From positions 62,001-126,000 of the forward strand of contig NZ_JAIQXE010000001.1 in assembly GCF_020076305.1 (NCBI RefSeq): a stretch of DNA of 64,000 bases, written 5' to 3'. This DNA is from Flavihumibacter profundi (GTDB lineage Bacteria; Bacteroidota; Bacteroidia; Chitinophagales; Chitinophagaceae). The translations under genes and the position numbers were made by a program. This document shows, one piece after another, positions 18,063 to 25,952 of the stretch; the stretch's first letter is position 1, and each line of letters starts with the position of its first letter. The notes beneath the pieces were generated by a model that was given only the letters and a program-made list of their open reading frames with translations, was not told the DNA's origin and searched no databases.

Positions 18063-20291
18063 CTAGTTTCTATATTCATCCTTATATAAACCCATCTTAT
18101 CGAATGGGACCAATTCAAAACCCGGGATCATTTGAAATACTTTGGCGTCAGGCTTCAGCATAAAATTGCCATTTTTAAAATCAACGAAACCCGGATCTTC
18201 CTTTGTTACAAAATTCTGTTCGCTCTTCATTGTGGCATATTCCCCACCCATTAAATTCACCGGGTTATCCGCACCGCCTACAATAACATTCCGGATAAGT
18301 GCATTTCCCCTGGAACGCATGCCTGCCCATTCTTTTCCGGCAACAATGGTGTCTAAATAAGGCAGTAGTGAAGGGTATCTTTCGGCATAGGGTGATTCAT
18401 TGAAACGGATATTTTGAGTCAGTCTTTTCCTGAGTAGCCCATCCTTGCCAAACATTTCTTCCACTTCGTTAGCGGCCCAGGTATAGTAATGTGCAGAGAT
18501 AGCAGCTGTATATGAAATCGGGTTTACTACAATATTGTTTTTCATGACCAGGTCCCACCCGGTATTGCTGAACAGTACGCCATGATTTGTGGACATATCA
18601 TTAAAGACATTGCCAAAAATATATACGTCCGTGGAAGAGTCATCACAATAAATCCCCATATTCATCCTGTTGGGATTGCCACAATGATGGAAATAGTTGT
18701 AGCGGATAATATTACCGCGGTCGCTCGGGTCCCGCCCTATATACCAGGGGGAAGTGTCATCTGAATTTAATGTAACATCATGAATGTTATTGTATTCAAA
18801 TACATGATCATTGCCATGAACGAAAATGGCCTGCCAGTCAGAATTATAGATCTCACAATGTGAGATTTTGTTGCCACAGCCATCTACATTAATACCCGAC
18901 CATGAATTCTTATTGCGCCGGTTGTAATCATGTATTTTGCAATTGTCCACATAATTATTCCCTTTAATTAGTTTACGTTTACTTCCCCCACTCAGGTAAA
19001 TACCTCCACTACCTGTATTGTAAACATCACAGCTGATAATTCCATGATCATGCCCCGCTAAACGATCCCAGGAAGTGTAGGTATATAAATGATTGGAGAG
19101 GCTTCCGATTTGCCTTGATACTGGTGTGCCGTCATAATCATCTATTGAAGTGTCATCAGCATATTGAGTGGCTCCCTGGCCCATGAAAATACCTGAGGTG
19201 CCAACATTCCTTACGGTACAGCCGGTAATTAAATTGTTGTTACCCCTTTCGATGTAAATTCCAATACCGCGGCCAGTTTCAACTGTTAATCCATTCAGGG
19301 TAATATAACTGGCACCTTCAAGTGATATGATTGGATCTTCCAGCATAGATACCGTAATATTCGCTGTTTGAAGGTTTGCAGGAGGCCAGAAATACAATAT
19401 GCCAGTCTTACGGTCCAGGTACCACTCCCCAGGTGCATCCAATTCATCAAGAATATTAGTGGCGATATAATGCTGGAAGTCTTTGCCACTTGCAACTCCA
19501 TATAAATGGGGATTGGATAATTTAATGGTATTCCTGACAGGATCAATTGTATCAACTGGAATGTAATCATCGGCGAAGCCATAATTAAATGTTCCTTGCA
19601 GCCAGATGTCTTTTTGTCCGGCCCATTTTGAATGCCTTGGGTCTTCATACATGAACTTTGCCCCCCTGCCTGACTTGTCGCCAATACGGGGAACGGATCC
19701 CTTATCAATAACTTTCCCAATTTTCAGGTAGCCATCATTCGGATACCTTGCAAGAACCATTGGGTTGTCATTGAAATACAATTCCAATGGTGCAGGAACC
19801 ACCGGTAATCCATGACCGAATTGCTGGTGCTTTCCATAATCATGGATGCCTGATTCGTTTAAATTCACTTGCCATAAATTCTTCCGGGTCTCTTTGGTTA
19901 GCCTGTCCAGGATTGATTTTGAATTTACCTGCCGGAATTTACCAGCCGGAATGTTTATTCCTCCTGTAATATTAACCTTCGCCCCCTTTATGGTAGTCCA
20001 GGTGATTGGGCAACCCGGAAGGCCACTATCTTTTTCATCAAGCACCAGGGAAGCCCCCTGGTTATAATTACCCTCATTGATCCATACTGTTATCCCGCCT
20101 TTGGGAAGGTCATGAAGCGATTTAAATTTCCTGATCCTTTCCCTTGCTGCCTGCAAAGTTGCCAGGGGTTGGTCTTTCGTCCCGGGATATTTATCGTTCC
20201 CTTTTTTATCAATGTATATATCCTGGGCATTGGCTAATCTGGTTAATAAACATGTCATCAATAAAAAGGAAAGAAAAATGGATGTCTTCAT
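18063..20291 (-). CDS. Exported right-handed parallel beta-helix protein, possible polysaccharide lyase or hydrolase
   Basis: I start this at 20291 rather than the Met six codons upstream, because MKTSIFLSFLLMTC then gives a normal signal peptide ending LANAQ; the mature form begins DIYIDKKGND. The N-terminal segment (YPGTKDQPLATLQAARERIR) is the usual entry to Bacteroidota beta-helix proteins. From about residue 330 on, many short strands with Asn and Gly turns (YITLNGLTVE, NNLITGCTVRNVGTSGIF, CDVYNTGSGGIYLSGGS, NYVDNCKIHDYNRRNKNS) build the helix. About 742 residues. Such folds occur in pectate lyases, alginate lyases and GH120/GH141-like enzymes; I cannot assign one. It is last of three genes with 41 bp to the serine hydrolase. 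Confidence 0.83.
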   Translation of the reverse strand: MKTSIFLSFLLMTCLLTRLANAQDIYIDKKGNDKYPGTKDQPLATLQAARERIRKFKSLHDLPKGGITVWINEGNYNQGASLVLDEKDSGLPGCPITWTTIKGAKVNITGGINIPAGKFRQVNSKSILDRLTKETRKNLWQVNLNESGIHDYGKHQQFGHGLPVVPAPLELYFNDNPMVLARYPNDGYLKIGKVIDKGSVPRIGDKSGRGAKFMYEDPRHSKWAGQKDIWLQGTFNYGFADDYIPVDTIDPVRNTIKLSNPHLYGVASGKDFQHYIATNILDELDAPGEWYLDRKTGILYFWPPANLQTANITVSMLEDPIISLEGASYITLNGLTVETGRGIGIYIERGNNNLITGCTVRNVGTSGIFMGQGATQYADDTSIDDYDGTPVSRQIGSLSNHLYTYTSWDRLAGHDHGIISCDVYNTGSGGIYLSGGSKRKLIKGNNYVDNCKIHDYNRRNKNSWSGINVDGCGNKISHCEIYNSDWQAIFVHGNDHVFEYNNIHDVTLNSDDTSPWYIGRDPSDRGNIIRYNYFHHCGNPNRMNMGIYCDDSSTDVYIFGNVFNDMSTNHGVLFSNTGWDLVMKNNIVVNPISYTAAISAHYYTWAANEVEEMFGKDGLLRKRLTQNIRFNESPYAERYPSLLPYLDTIVAGKEWAGMRSRGNALIRNVIVGGADNPVNLMGGEYATMKSEQNFVTKEDPGFVDFKNGNFMLKPDAKVFQMIPGFELVPFDKMGLYKDEYRN

Positions 20292-20332
20292 AAACACAAA
20301 TATATGCAAGGTGGAAGGAGCATCACGGCCAG

Positions 20333-21655
20333 TTACCTGTCTCTTTTCAAATAATAGGTATTATCGGTTTCCTTGATCAGCAATTCGTTCTTTTCGGGAT
20401 GGAAATCGAAGAAATAACCAGTTGAGGAATGCATAAAATAGTTTTTAGCTACTTCTTCTAATTCAAATCTTTTTCCTTTCGTTTCAGCAAATATTTTCAA
20501 ACCTTCCTTTGTAACGGTCACTATAATTGAGCGCTGATCGGTTGCGTACATTCCTGTCAATTTATTAAGTTCATTGCTGTCAAGAATTGTTTTCCTGGAG
20601 AACGGTATAATAAATGTTTCATTATAACAGATTTTCAATATGCCCTCTATGATATCAATTCTTGGGTAGTCGATGCCATTCGTGCAATAGGCAAAGGATA
20701 ATTGATCACCGGGAAAATACCTGAGCGCGGAATAAAATTCTTCTATGCGGCCATTATGTCCAAAGCCTTTTATCGTGCCATGATCGAAAGGGAACATTCC
20801 CATTCCATAGCCATCCACTATGGTTTGCATTTTTTCAAGGCTGGATTTTTTGATCAATTTGCCTGTGAATAATGCTTCCATGAATTTTACCAGGTCCGTT
20901 GGGGTAGACACCAGCGAACCCGCACCGCTGTGGATGCTAAGGTCGGTTTCCTTTTCTTTTTTCCAGGTCTTATCACCGTATTTATAGGAAGTGCTTTCGT
21001 TTCTACTGTAATCAATAGGTTGACCAAAATAAGTATCAGTTAATCCGATTTTTTTGGTTATTCTTTGCTTCAGTGCCTGTTCATATGGCATGCTGCATAT
21101 GTGTTCAATGATATAACTTAGTAAGAGGTAATTGGAGTTAGAATAATCCACCTGGGTGCCAGGTTCGAAGTCTGATCCTTTTTCCTTTATAATCTCCAGC
21201 ATTTCTTCATGTGTTTTGGGCTTATCCATCCAGTCTGGGAAATTGGTATCATGCGTATAATCGTGCAGGCCGCTCCTGTGGTTAAGCAGGTTACTGATGG
21301 TGATTTTATTGGCATTGGGGAGGTCCGGGAAATATTGCTCCAGTTTTTGGTTGAGGTTAAGTTTACCTTCTTCCATGAGCTGGAAGATCATCACTGCCGT
21401 AAACATTTTGGAGGTAGATCCGATCCTGTATTTTGTATGGATGTCAGCGGGTATTTTTTTTCCGGCATCAATTAAAGCATAACCTATTGCCCGCTGGTAC
21501 AAAATTTTCCCATTTTTTGAAATGGCAAGGCTGCCCATTGCCAGGTCCTGATTGGCTAAAGCACTAAGAAAGCTATCAAGTTTAGCGACATTGAATGTTT
21601 GGCCCCATGTTGTAATACTGGCGAGTAGCAGGATAGAGGTGATCAGCCTTTGCAT
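20333..21655 (-). CDS. Exported serine hydrolase of the beta-lactamase class C / penicillin-binding family
   Basis: This 440-residue protein has a signal peptide (residues 1-19, ending TTWGQ). The catalytic tetrad STSK places the nucleophile at Ser80 and the base at Lys83. The second motif is YSNSN and the HxG-type third motif is HNGRIEEF. A C-terminal domain from about residue 340 (LTGMYATDQRSIIVTVTKEGLKIF) is the lipocalin-like extension often found in Bacteroidota members. Probable action is on peptides or esters in the periplasm rather than on beta-lactams. It is 41 bp upstream of the beta-helix gene and 32 bp downstream of the DoxX-like gene. Confidence 0.88.
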   Translation of the reverse strand: MQRLITSILLLASITTWGQTFNVAKLDSFLSALANQDLAMGSLAISKNGKILYQRAIGYALIDAGKKIPADIHTKYRIGSTSKMFTAVMIFQLMEEGKLNLNQKLEQYFPDLPNANKITISNLLNHRSGLHDYTHDTNFPDWMDKPKTHEEMLEIIKEKGSDFEPGTQVDYSNSNYLLLSYIIEHICSMPYEQALKQRITKKIGLTDTYFGQPIDYSRNESTSYKYGDKTWKKEKETDLSIHSGAGSLVSTPTDLVKFMEALFTGKLIKKSSLEKMQTIVDGYGMGMFPFDHGTIKGFGHNGRIEEFYSALRYFPGDQLSFAYCTNGIDYPRIDIIEGILKICYNETFIIPFSRKTILDSNELNKLTGMYATDQRSIIVTVTKEGLKIFAETKGKRFELEEVAKNYFMHSSTGYFFDFHPEKNELLIKETDNTYYLKRDR

Positions 21656-21687
21656 GGTTGCGTAGGATGTAGTTTATAATTATGGTT

Positions 21688-22080
21688 CTATCGGTTTTTC
21701 CGCCACTCCCGCCATGCGTCGGTGCACCATAATGCCCAGATGACCAATACCGGTTGAAACAGGAGGCGAATCGCGCGGGCATGATCTGTATCCAATCCAA
21801 ATGCAGGAGTGTGGTTGGTGTATTGGGCGATATTGCCTGGAAAAACAAGTACAAAGAAAGCGGCCACTATCCAGCCCAGTTTAATTTTTAGTTTCGGAAG
21901 GGTAATTAATGCTACGCCAAGGGTGATCTCAACAATGCCGGACAGGATTACCACCAGGTTTGCGTTCAGTGGCAACCATTTGGGAACCTGCGCAAAGAAT
22001 TCTGTTCGGGACCAGCTGAGGTGCCCAATGCCTGCCAGCAGCAGAAACAGGCCCAGTACAATGCGGCCGATGATTCGCAT
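21688..22080 (-). CDS. DoxX-like membrane protein
   Basis: A 130-residue inner-membrane protein with four hydrophobic segments (about residues 5-21, 42-60, 68-84 and 104-120). The N-terminal LFLLLAGIGHLSW and the helix 2 segment ILSGIVEITLGVALI resemble the DoxX/DoxD group. Function of this group is generally unknown. It is first in a probable three-gene transcript with the serine hydrolase and beta-helix protein. A 37-bp inverted repeat lies just upstream. Confidence 0.72.
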   Translation of the reverse strand: MRIIGRIVLGLFLLLAGIGHLSWSRTEFFAQVPKWLPLNANLVVILSGIVEITLGVALITLPKLKIKLGWIVAAFFVLVFPGNIAQYTNHTPAFGLDTDHARAIRLLFQPVLVIWALWCTDAWREWRKNR

Positions 22081-22118
22081 GTTATTGTGGTGGTTTAATT
22101 TTCAGTATTGAATATAAT

Positions 22119-22155
22119 GAATAAGTCCCTCTCTTATTAAGGGAAGGACTTATTC
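22119..22155 (-). repeat. Inverted repeat between DoxX-like and lipoprotein genes
   Basis: GAATAAGTCC (from 22119) is mirrored by GGACTTATTC (to 22155), with inner CCCT/AGGG complementarity, giving a stem of about 12-14 bp. It follows the 3' end of the 153-aa protein gene (stop at 22178). There is no U-run, so it may be a processing or stabilising hairpin rather than a classical intrinsic terminator. Confidence 0.55.
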
Positions 22156-22177
22156 ATCCTTGAATTATGTAAGAAAA

Positions 22178-22639
22178 CTAATTATTTCTATTCATGGTTT
22201 GGTAGGTACCTGTATATGATTGTCCACTCACGTCCTGCCATCTTCCACCCGTTAGTACACCTGAACTATCATATGTCAATTGTCCCTGATTAACAACTAT
22301 TCCGCCACTATATAATATTGTTGTGTCTTTATATTCAAGGATATTACCTGTGATGGTCCATCTTCCTTTGGTAAGTCCATATTCCCCATTTGCCCCTACT
22401 ACTTTAGTCCTTTTCATAAAAGTGCCATCCGGGAAGATGATGAAACTGATATATGTAGGGTTGTGAGTGACCTGGTCAGTCTGGTAGGTGCCTTCCCAAA
22501 GTCCTGTGACCGGATATTTAGCAACCGGACATGAATTTGGTGGATCCGCCAAAGCTTTTGTACAGCTTGTAATCTGGAATAATCCAATGGACAAAGCGAG
22601 TGTAGTAATGGCTAACGATGCCATAAATAATTTTTTCAT
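22178..22639 (-). CDS. Small exported hypothetical lipoprotein
   Basis: This 153-residue protein has a signal peptide and a probable lipobox (ITSC, Cys26). The mature part is beta-rich: GLWEGTYQTDQVTHNPTYIS, IIFPDGTFMKR, GRWTITGNILEYKDT and GGRWQDVSGQSYTGTYQ suggest a small lipocalin-like or META-like barrel. These short barrels are common and uncharacterised in Chitinophagaceae. It has no operon partner: a hairpin lies downstream and a strong terminator of the next gene upstream. Confidence 0.7.
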   Translation of the reverse strand: MKKLFMASLAITTLALSIGLFQITSCTKALADPPNSCPVAKYPVTGLWEGTYQTDQVTHNPTYISFIIFPDGTFMKRTKVVGANGEYGLTKGRWTITGNILEYKDTTILYSGGIVVNQGQLTYDSSGVLTGGRWQDVSGQSYTGTYQTMNRNN

Positions 22640-22760
22640 AGTGAAGTTTTATTATGCCTGCTTTTGTTTATGCTTCAGGTTTAGGCCTTCCTGAATATTA
22701 ATTTATTTGACAATATATCTTGAACGTATGAAAATCAAAAATATTTTTGATTATATGTAC

Positions 22761-22787
22761 AAAAAAAGCGCTGCATTTGCAGCGCTT
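22761..22787 (-). terminator. Strong rho-independent terminator
   Basis: A perfect 9-bp G/C-rich stem (AAGCGCTGC at 22766-22774 with GCAGCGCTT at 22779-22787, loop ATTT) is followed on the minus strand by an unbroken run of about seven T. It terminates the 107-aa protein gene, whose stop codon is 39 bp away. Confidence 0.88.
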
Positions 22788-22825
22788 AGTCAATTTTGGG
22801 AACCCGGCAGTATGTCCGGTTCGGC

Positions 22826-23149
22826 TTATTGTTTTTTGTTGGCTTTATACCGTTTATCAGGTGTGCCATCTTTTTTAACGGGTCCCGCTGGTTCCTGTGA
22901 ATTTTTATACCGCTTATCCGGGGTGCCATCTTTCTTCAGGACAACACCAGTGCTTGGAGTGCTACCGGCAGCAGCAGAAGGTTTTTCGGCTGGTTTGGCA
23001 GCAGGCGCTTTTGTCGCTGCAGCTTTTGGTTCTGCAGCTTTTGTAGTTGCAGGCTTTACCTCATGTGTTGCAGTAACAGCAGGCGTTTGAGCAAAAGTGA
23101 AGCTGAATAAGCCAGTAAGCATAGTAAATACAAGGAGTAACTTTTTCAT
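22826..23149 (-). CDS. Small exported low-complexity protein with KKDGTPDKRYK repeats
   Basis: This 107-residue protein has a signal peptide (residues 1-20, ending SFTFAQ). It is followed by an Ala/Lys/Pro-rich disordered stretch (residues about 25-68) and two exact copies of the 11-residue unit KKDGTPDKRYK separated by a short linker. The repeat is basic and hydrophilic and could bind an anionic partner such as a cell-envelope polymer or nucleic acid; this is inference only. Proteins of this type recur in Chitinophagaceae without an assigned function. It has its own strong terminator and a 283-bp upstream region shared with a divergent gene. Confidence 0.75.
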   Translation of the reverse strand: MKKLLLVFTMLTGLFSFTFAQTPAVTATHEVKPATTKAAEPKAAATKAPAAKPAEKPSAAAGSTPSTGVVLKKDGTPDKRYKNSQEPAGPVKKDGTPDKRYKANKKQ

Positions 23150-23432
23150 TGTGTTTGATTTCTTATTGTTTGAAAATATGGCCGATCTTGGTATTGCAAA
23201 ATTGCTGCCTGTTTAAATAGTGCAGAAAGCATTAACCAACGATTAACGCAGGATTTTTTTGGAACATTGATTGTCTTAATTTTACCCACTGCCATATATA
23301 ATTTCAGTGCCAATAAAAGCAGTATAGGATTAACAGAAAACCTGCCAACTTTAATAGTCCAACATGGCCTGTATAACCAGGGTAAGAAGTTTATGTAATC
23401 TCATTATAGTATTTTATTTAGCCTAATTTTAT

Positions 23433-23723
23433 ATGCAAATGGATAGCGTAGAATTTATCTCCTCGGTCAATAAAAAAAAGCTGCCAGTTTCACTAAGCAT
23501 TTACCTGGAAACACTTTGGTATGCAGGAGCTGGTAACTGGCATAAGGCGCATGAACTGATCCAGGACGAACCCGGAAAAGATGCCGCATTATTACATGCC
23601 TACCTGCACCGCGTAGAAGGTGATCAGTGGAATGCCAATTATTGGTACCATAAAGCCGGGGAAAAATTCCCGGAGAACAGTTTGGAAGAAGAATGGGAAG
23701 AACTGGTTAAAAGGTTCCTGTAG
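23433..23723 (+). CDS. Small conserved hypothetical protein
   Basis: A 96-residue soluble, acidic protein with several Trp residues and a helical, TPR-like look (IYLETLWYAGAGNWHKAHELI, AALLHAYLHRVEGDQWNANYWYHKAGEKF). The two halves resemble two tetratricopeptide hairpins. I do not recognise a named family. ATG at 23433 is preferred; the ATG two codons later is equally possible. TAATTTTA lies 12 bp upstream and resembles the -7 element with one mismatch. Its last 17 bp overlap the end of a candidate small minus-strand gene. Confidence 0.75.
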   Translation: MQMDSVEFISSVNKKKLPVSLSIYLETLWYAGAGNWHKAHELIQDEPGKDAALLHAYLHRVEGDQWNANYWYHKAGEKFPENSLEEEWEELVKRFL

Positions 23724-23876
23724 TCTTACCTCCCCTAAGTCCATAAATAACAACTAAAAGGGAAAATGCCATGGTCAGGCCAACTGAAGCCAACTCTGCT
23801 GTAACCAGGTTTTCCTGAAGTTGCGTAACAGTATCATACCAGGTAATTTCAGCTGCCTTGAAATGTGTTCATCCAT
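23707..23876 (-). pseudogene. Candidate small single-pass membrane protein, apparently frameshifted near its start
   Basis: On the minus strand a protein-like frame ends at TAA (23707-23709) and reads through a clear hydrophobic helix (ELASVGLTMAFSLLVVIYG) with a positively charged end (LRGGKTTGTF). It is preceded by an amphipathic stretch (AAEITWYDTVTQLQENLVT). The frame is closed upstream by a TGA at 23869-23871 and has no ATG before the helix. An ATG at 23876 opens the neighbouring frame as MDEHI; adding one T to the TTT run near 23861-23864 would join both into a 56-residue protein. This could be a true frameshift, a sequencing error or chance. Confidence 0.4.
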
Positions 23877-24016
23877 ATGTATTGTTTGATGGCCAGGGCT
23901 TGGTTTCTGTCTTACAATTTGGTGAAATCCTGATATAGATCAGTTCGGGTGTTATTGCCCGTCATAGTACAGATAAGAGTGATGTTTTATATTTATTACC
24001 AGTAAATCTGTTTATA

Positions 24017-24442
24017 ATGAAAAATATTCTTTTAACTATAGGGGTGATTTTGTTTGGCATTTCAGTATTTGGGCAACAATTGACAAAGCAGGATTACCTG
24101 GCTAAAAGTAAAAACCAGAAAACCTGGGCCATTATTTTAACAGCTGGTGGAGGTCTGGCGGTTGTTGGAGGCATAATTTCGTACGGGGCAGAATCCACAA
24201 CCAGTTATTACCCTGGTCATGAAGTTGGTATTGCCCTGATGATTGGTGGTGCCGCTGCTATTACCGGTGGTATTGTCTTGTTTTCAGCATCAAAAAGAAA
24301 TGAAAAAAAGGCGAATGAAATGGCCGTGGCATTCCGGTTTAAATTAGAAAGCACGGATATGTATAAATATAATCATGCCGTTAGGAATAGTTATCCTGCA
24401 ATGTCTGTAAACATCGGCCTTGGAAATCTTGTTCATCGATAA
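24017..24442 (+). CDS. Small exported or membrane hypothetical protein
   Basis: A 141-residue protein with a signal peptide (residues 1-20, ending SVFGQ) followed by two Gly-rich hydrophobic segments (ILTAGGGLAVVGGIISYG and IALMIGGAAAITGGIVLF). The basic linker KRNEKKANEM and a C-terminal strand-like region (VAFRFKLES, YPAMSVNIGLG) follow. This layout recurs in Bacteroidota small proteins without known function. It is upstream of, and in the same direction as, the sugar porter, but 133 bp away. Confidence 0.65.
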   Translation: MKNILLTIGVILFGISVFGQQLTKQDYLAKSKNQKTWAIILTAGGGLAVVGGIISYGAESTTSYYPGHEVGIALMIGGAAAITGGIVLFSASKRNEKKANEMAVAFRFKLESTDMYKYNHAVRNSYPAMSVNIGLGNLVHR

Positions 24443-24575
24443 ATAATAAAACGCAGGAAATTATTTTACAATATTTATTGCAATGACCGCCTGAAGTGGA
24501 AAAGACTTTTGTACATGTGGGAATTAATTGCGATTTTAATAGGAGTTATCCCACTTTACCAAAACGATACTTGCA

Positions 24576-25925
24576 ATGAATAAACGAAAATTACTGCTAT
24601 GGTCTGTTGTGGCCGCCCTGGCCGGATTTATATTTGGATTTGATACCGTAGTTATATCAGGCGCCAACCTGCCTATAAAAGAGTTGTGGCATACTTCCCC
24701 TCTGTTTCATGGCTTCTTTATAATGTCTATGGCCCTTTGGGGTACCGTAGTGGGAGCCCTGTTCGGCGGCATCCCTACAGAGAAATATGGCCGTAAAAAA
24801 GTGTTATTATGGGTTGGTATTTTATTCAGTGTTTCTGCTCTCGGTTCGGCATTAGCGCAGGATCCTTACCTTTTTTCAATATTCAGGTTCCTGGGTGGGC
24901 TGGGTATTGGTGTGTCTTCTGTAGCAGCACCTACTTATATTTCTGAAATATCTACTGCAAAAACAAGGGGGCGCCTTGTGGGTATGTACCAGTTCAATAT
25001 CGTATTTGGCATATTGATCGCCTTTTTCTCAAACTACCTGCTGAAAGGTTTTGATGGTGCAAATGACTGGCGCTGGATGCTTGGCGTAATGGCCATACCT
25101 TCATTATTGTATACCATTATGGTATTTGGGGTTTCTGAAAGTCCCCGCTGGCTGATCAGTGCGAAAAATGACCTGAAGTCTGCAAAGGAAATACTGATTC
25201 AGGCCGGGGCTGATAATCCTGATGAAGAGATCAACAGCATCATTGCTGCAAATAATGAGATCAAAGGATCCGGTAATAACGAACATTTCTTTAGCAGTAA
25301 ATACAAAGCGGTATTGTGGCTTGCCTTCTTCGTCGCCTTTTTCAACCAATGGTCGGGTATCAATTTTATTTTATACTATGCCCCTGAAATATTGGAAAGT
25401 GCAGGCATCGCTTCAAAGGAATCACTGGCAAATTCCATTGCTATTGGTGGTACCCTGCTGGTCTTCACTTTTGTTGGTTTGTATTTTATTGACAGGATCG
25501 GTAGAAAGCAATTACTGCTAATTGGCGCTATAGGATATATCATAAGCCTTACTGCTGTGGCCTGGAGTTTCTATGCACATGCGGGGAGCAGTATCCTTAT
25601 GTTTTCCCTTCTGCTGTTTATAGCTTCACATTCTGTTGGCCAGGGTACGGTGATCTGGGTTTTTATTTCTGAGATATTTCCCAATACAATACGGGCTTTC
25701 GGGCAATCATTCGGGGCCAGCGTGCATTGGGTTTTTGCTGCAATGATCACCTTAATCACCCCTTTATTCCTGGATAAGGACAATGGCATATTTGGTGATA
25801 ATCCTTACCCGATTTTTGCCTTCTTTGCCTTTATGATGGTACTGCAATTAATATGGATAATCAGGAAAGTGCCGGAAACTAAAGGTATTTCATTGGAAGA
25901 ACTGGAAAAACAGCTGGTGGATTAA
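24576..25925 (+). CDS. MFS sugar porter
   Basis: A 449-residue inner-membrane transporter of the sugar-porter family with 12 predicted helices. Family signatures are FGFDTVVISGAN in TM1, the loop 2-3 motif KYGRKKVLL, the RFLGGLGIGVSSVAAPTYISEI block with PxYxSE-like sequence, NQWSGINFILYYAPEIL in TM7, and the second-half RIGRKQLLL and PETKGISLEELE at the C-terminus. It would import a hexose or pentose with protons. It precedes a GH32-like gene by 27 bp, so the two are probably co-transcribed, linking extracellular glycan or oligosaccharide cleavage to uptake of the product. Confidence 0.94.
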   Translation: MNKRKLLLWSVVAALAGFIFGFDTVVISGANLPIKELWHTSPLFHGFFIMSMALWGTVVGALFGGIPTEKYGRKKVLLWVGILFSVSALGSALAQDPYLFSIFRFLGGLGIGVSSVAAPTYISEISTAKTRGRLVGMYQFNIVFGILIAFFSNYLLKGFDGANDWRWMLGVMAIPSLLYTIMVFGVSESPRWLISAKNDLKSAKEILIQAGADNPDEEINSIIAANNEIKGSGNNEHFFSSKYKAVLWLAFFVAFFNQWSGINFILYYAPEILESAGIASKESLANSIAIGGTLLVFTFVGLYFIDRIGRKQLLLIGAIGYIISLTAVAWSFYAHAGSSILMFSLLLFIASHSVGQGTVIWVFISEIFPNTIRAFGQSFGASVHWVFAAMITLITPLFLDKDNGIFGDNPYPIFAFFAFMMVLQLIWIIRKVPETKGISLEELEKQLVD

Positions 25926-25952
25926 GGTGTTATCGTCAATTAAATTGTATTT

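Noticed and set aside
22119-22155. Inverted repeat as a classical intrinsic terminator
   Set aside because: The stem is good but no U-run follows on either strand, so only an inverted repeat is listed.
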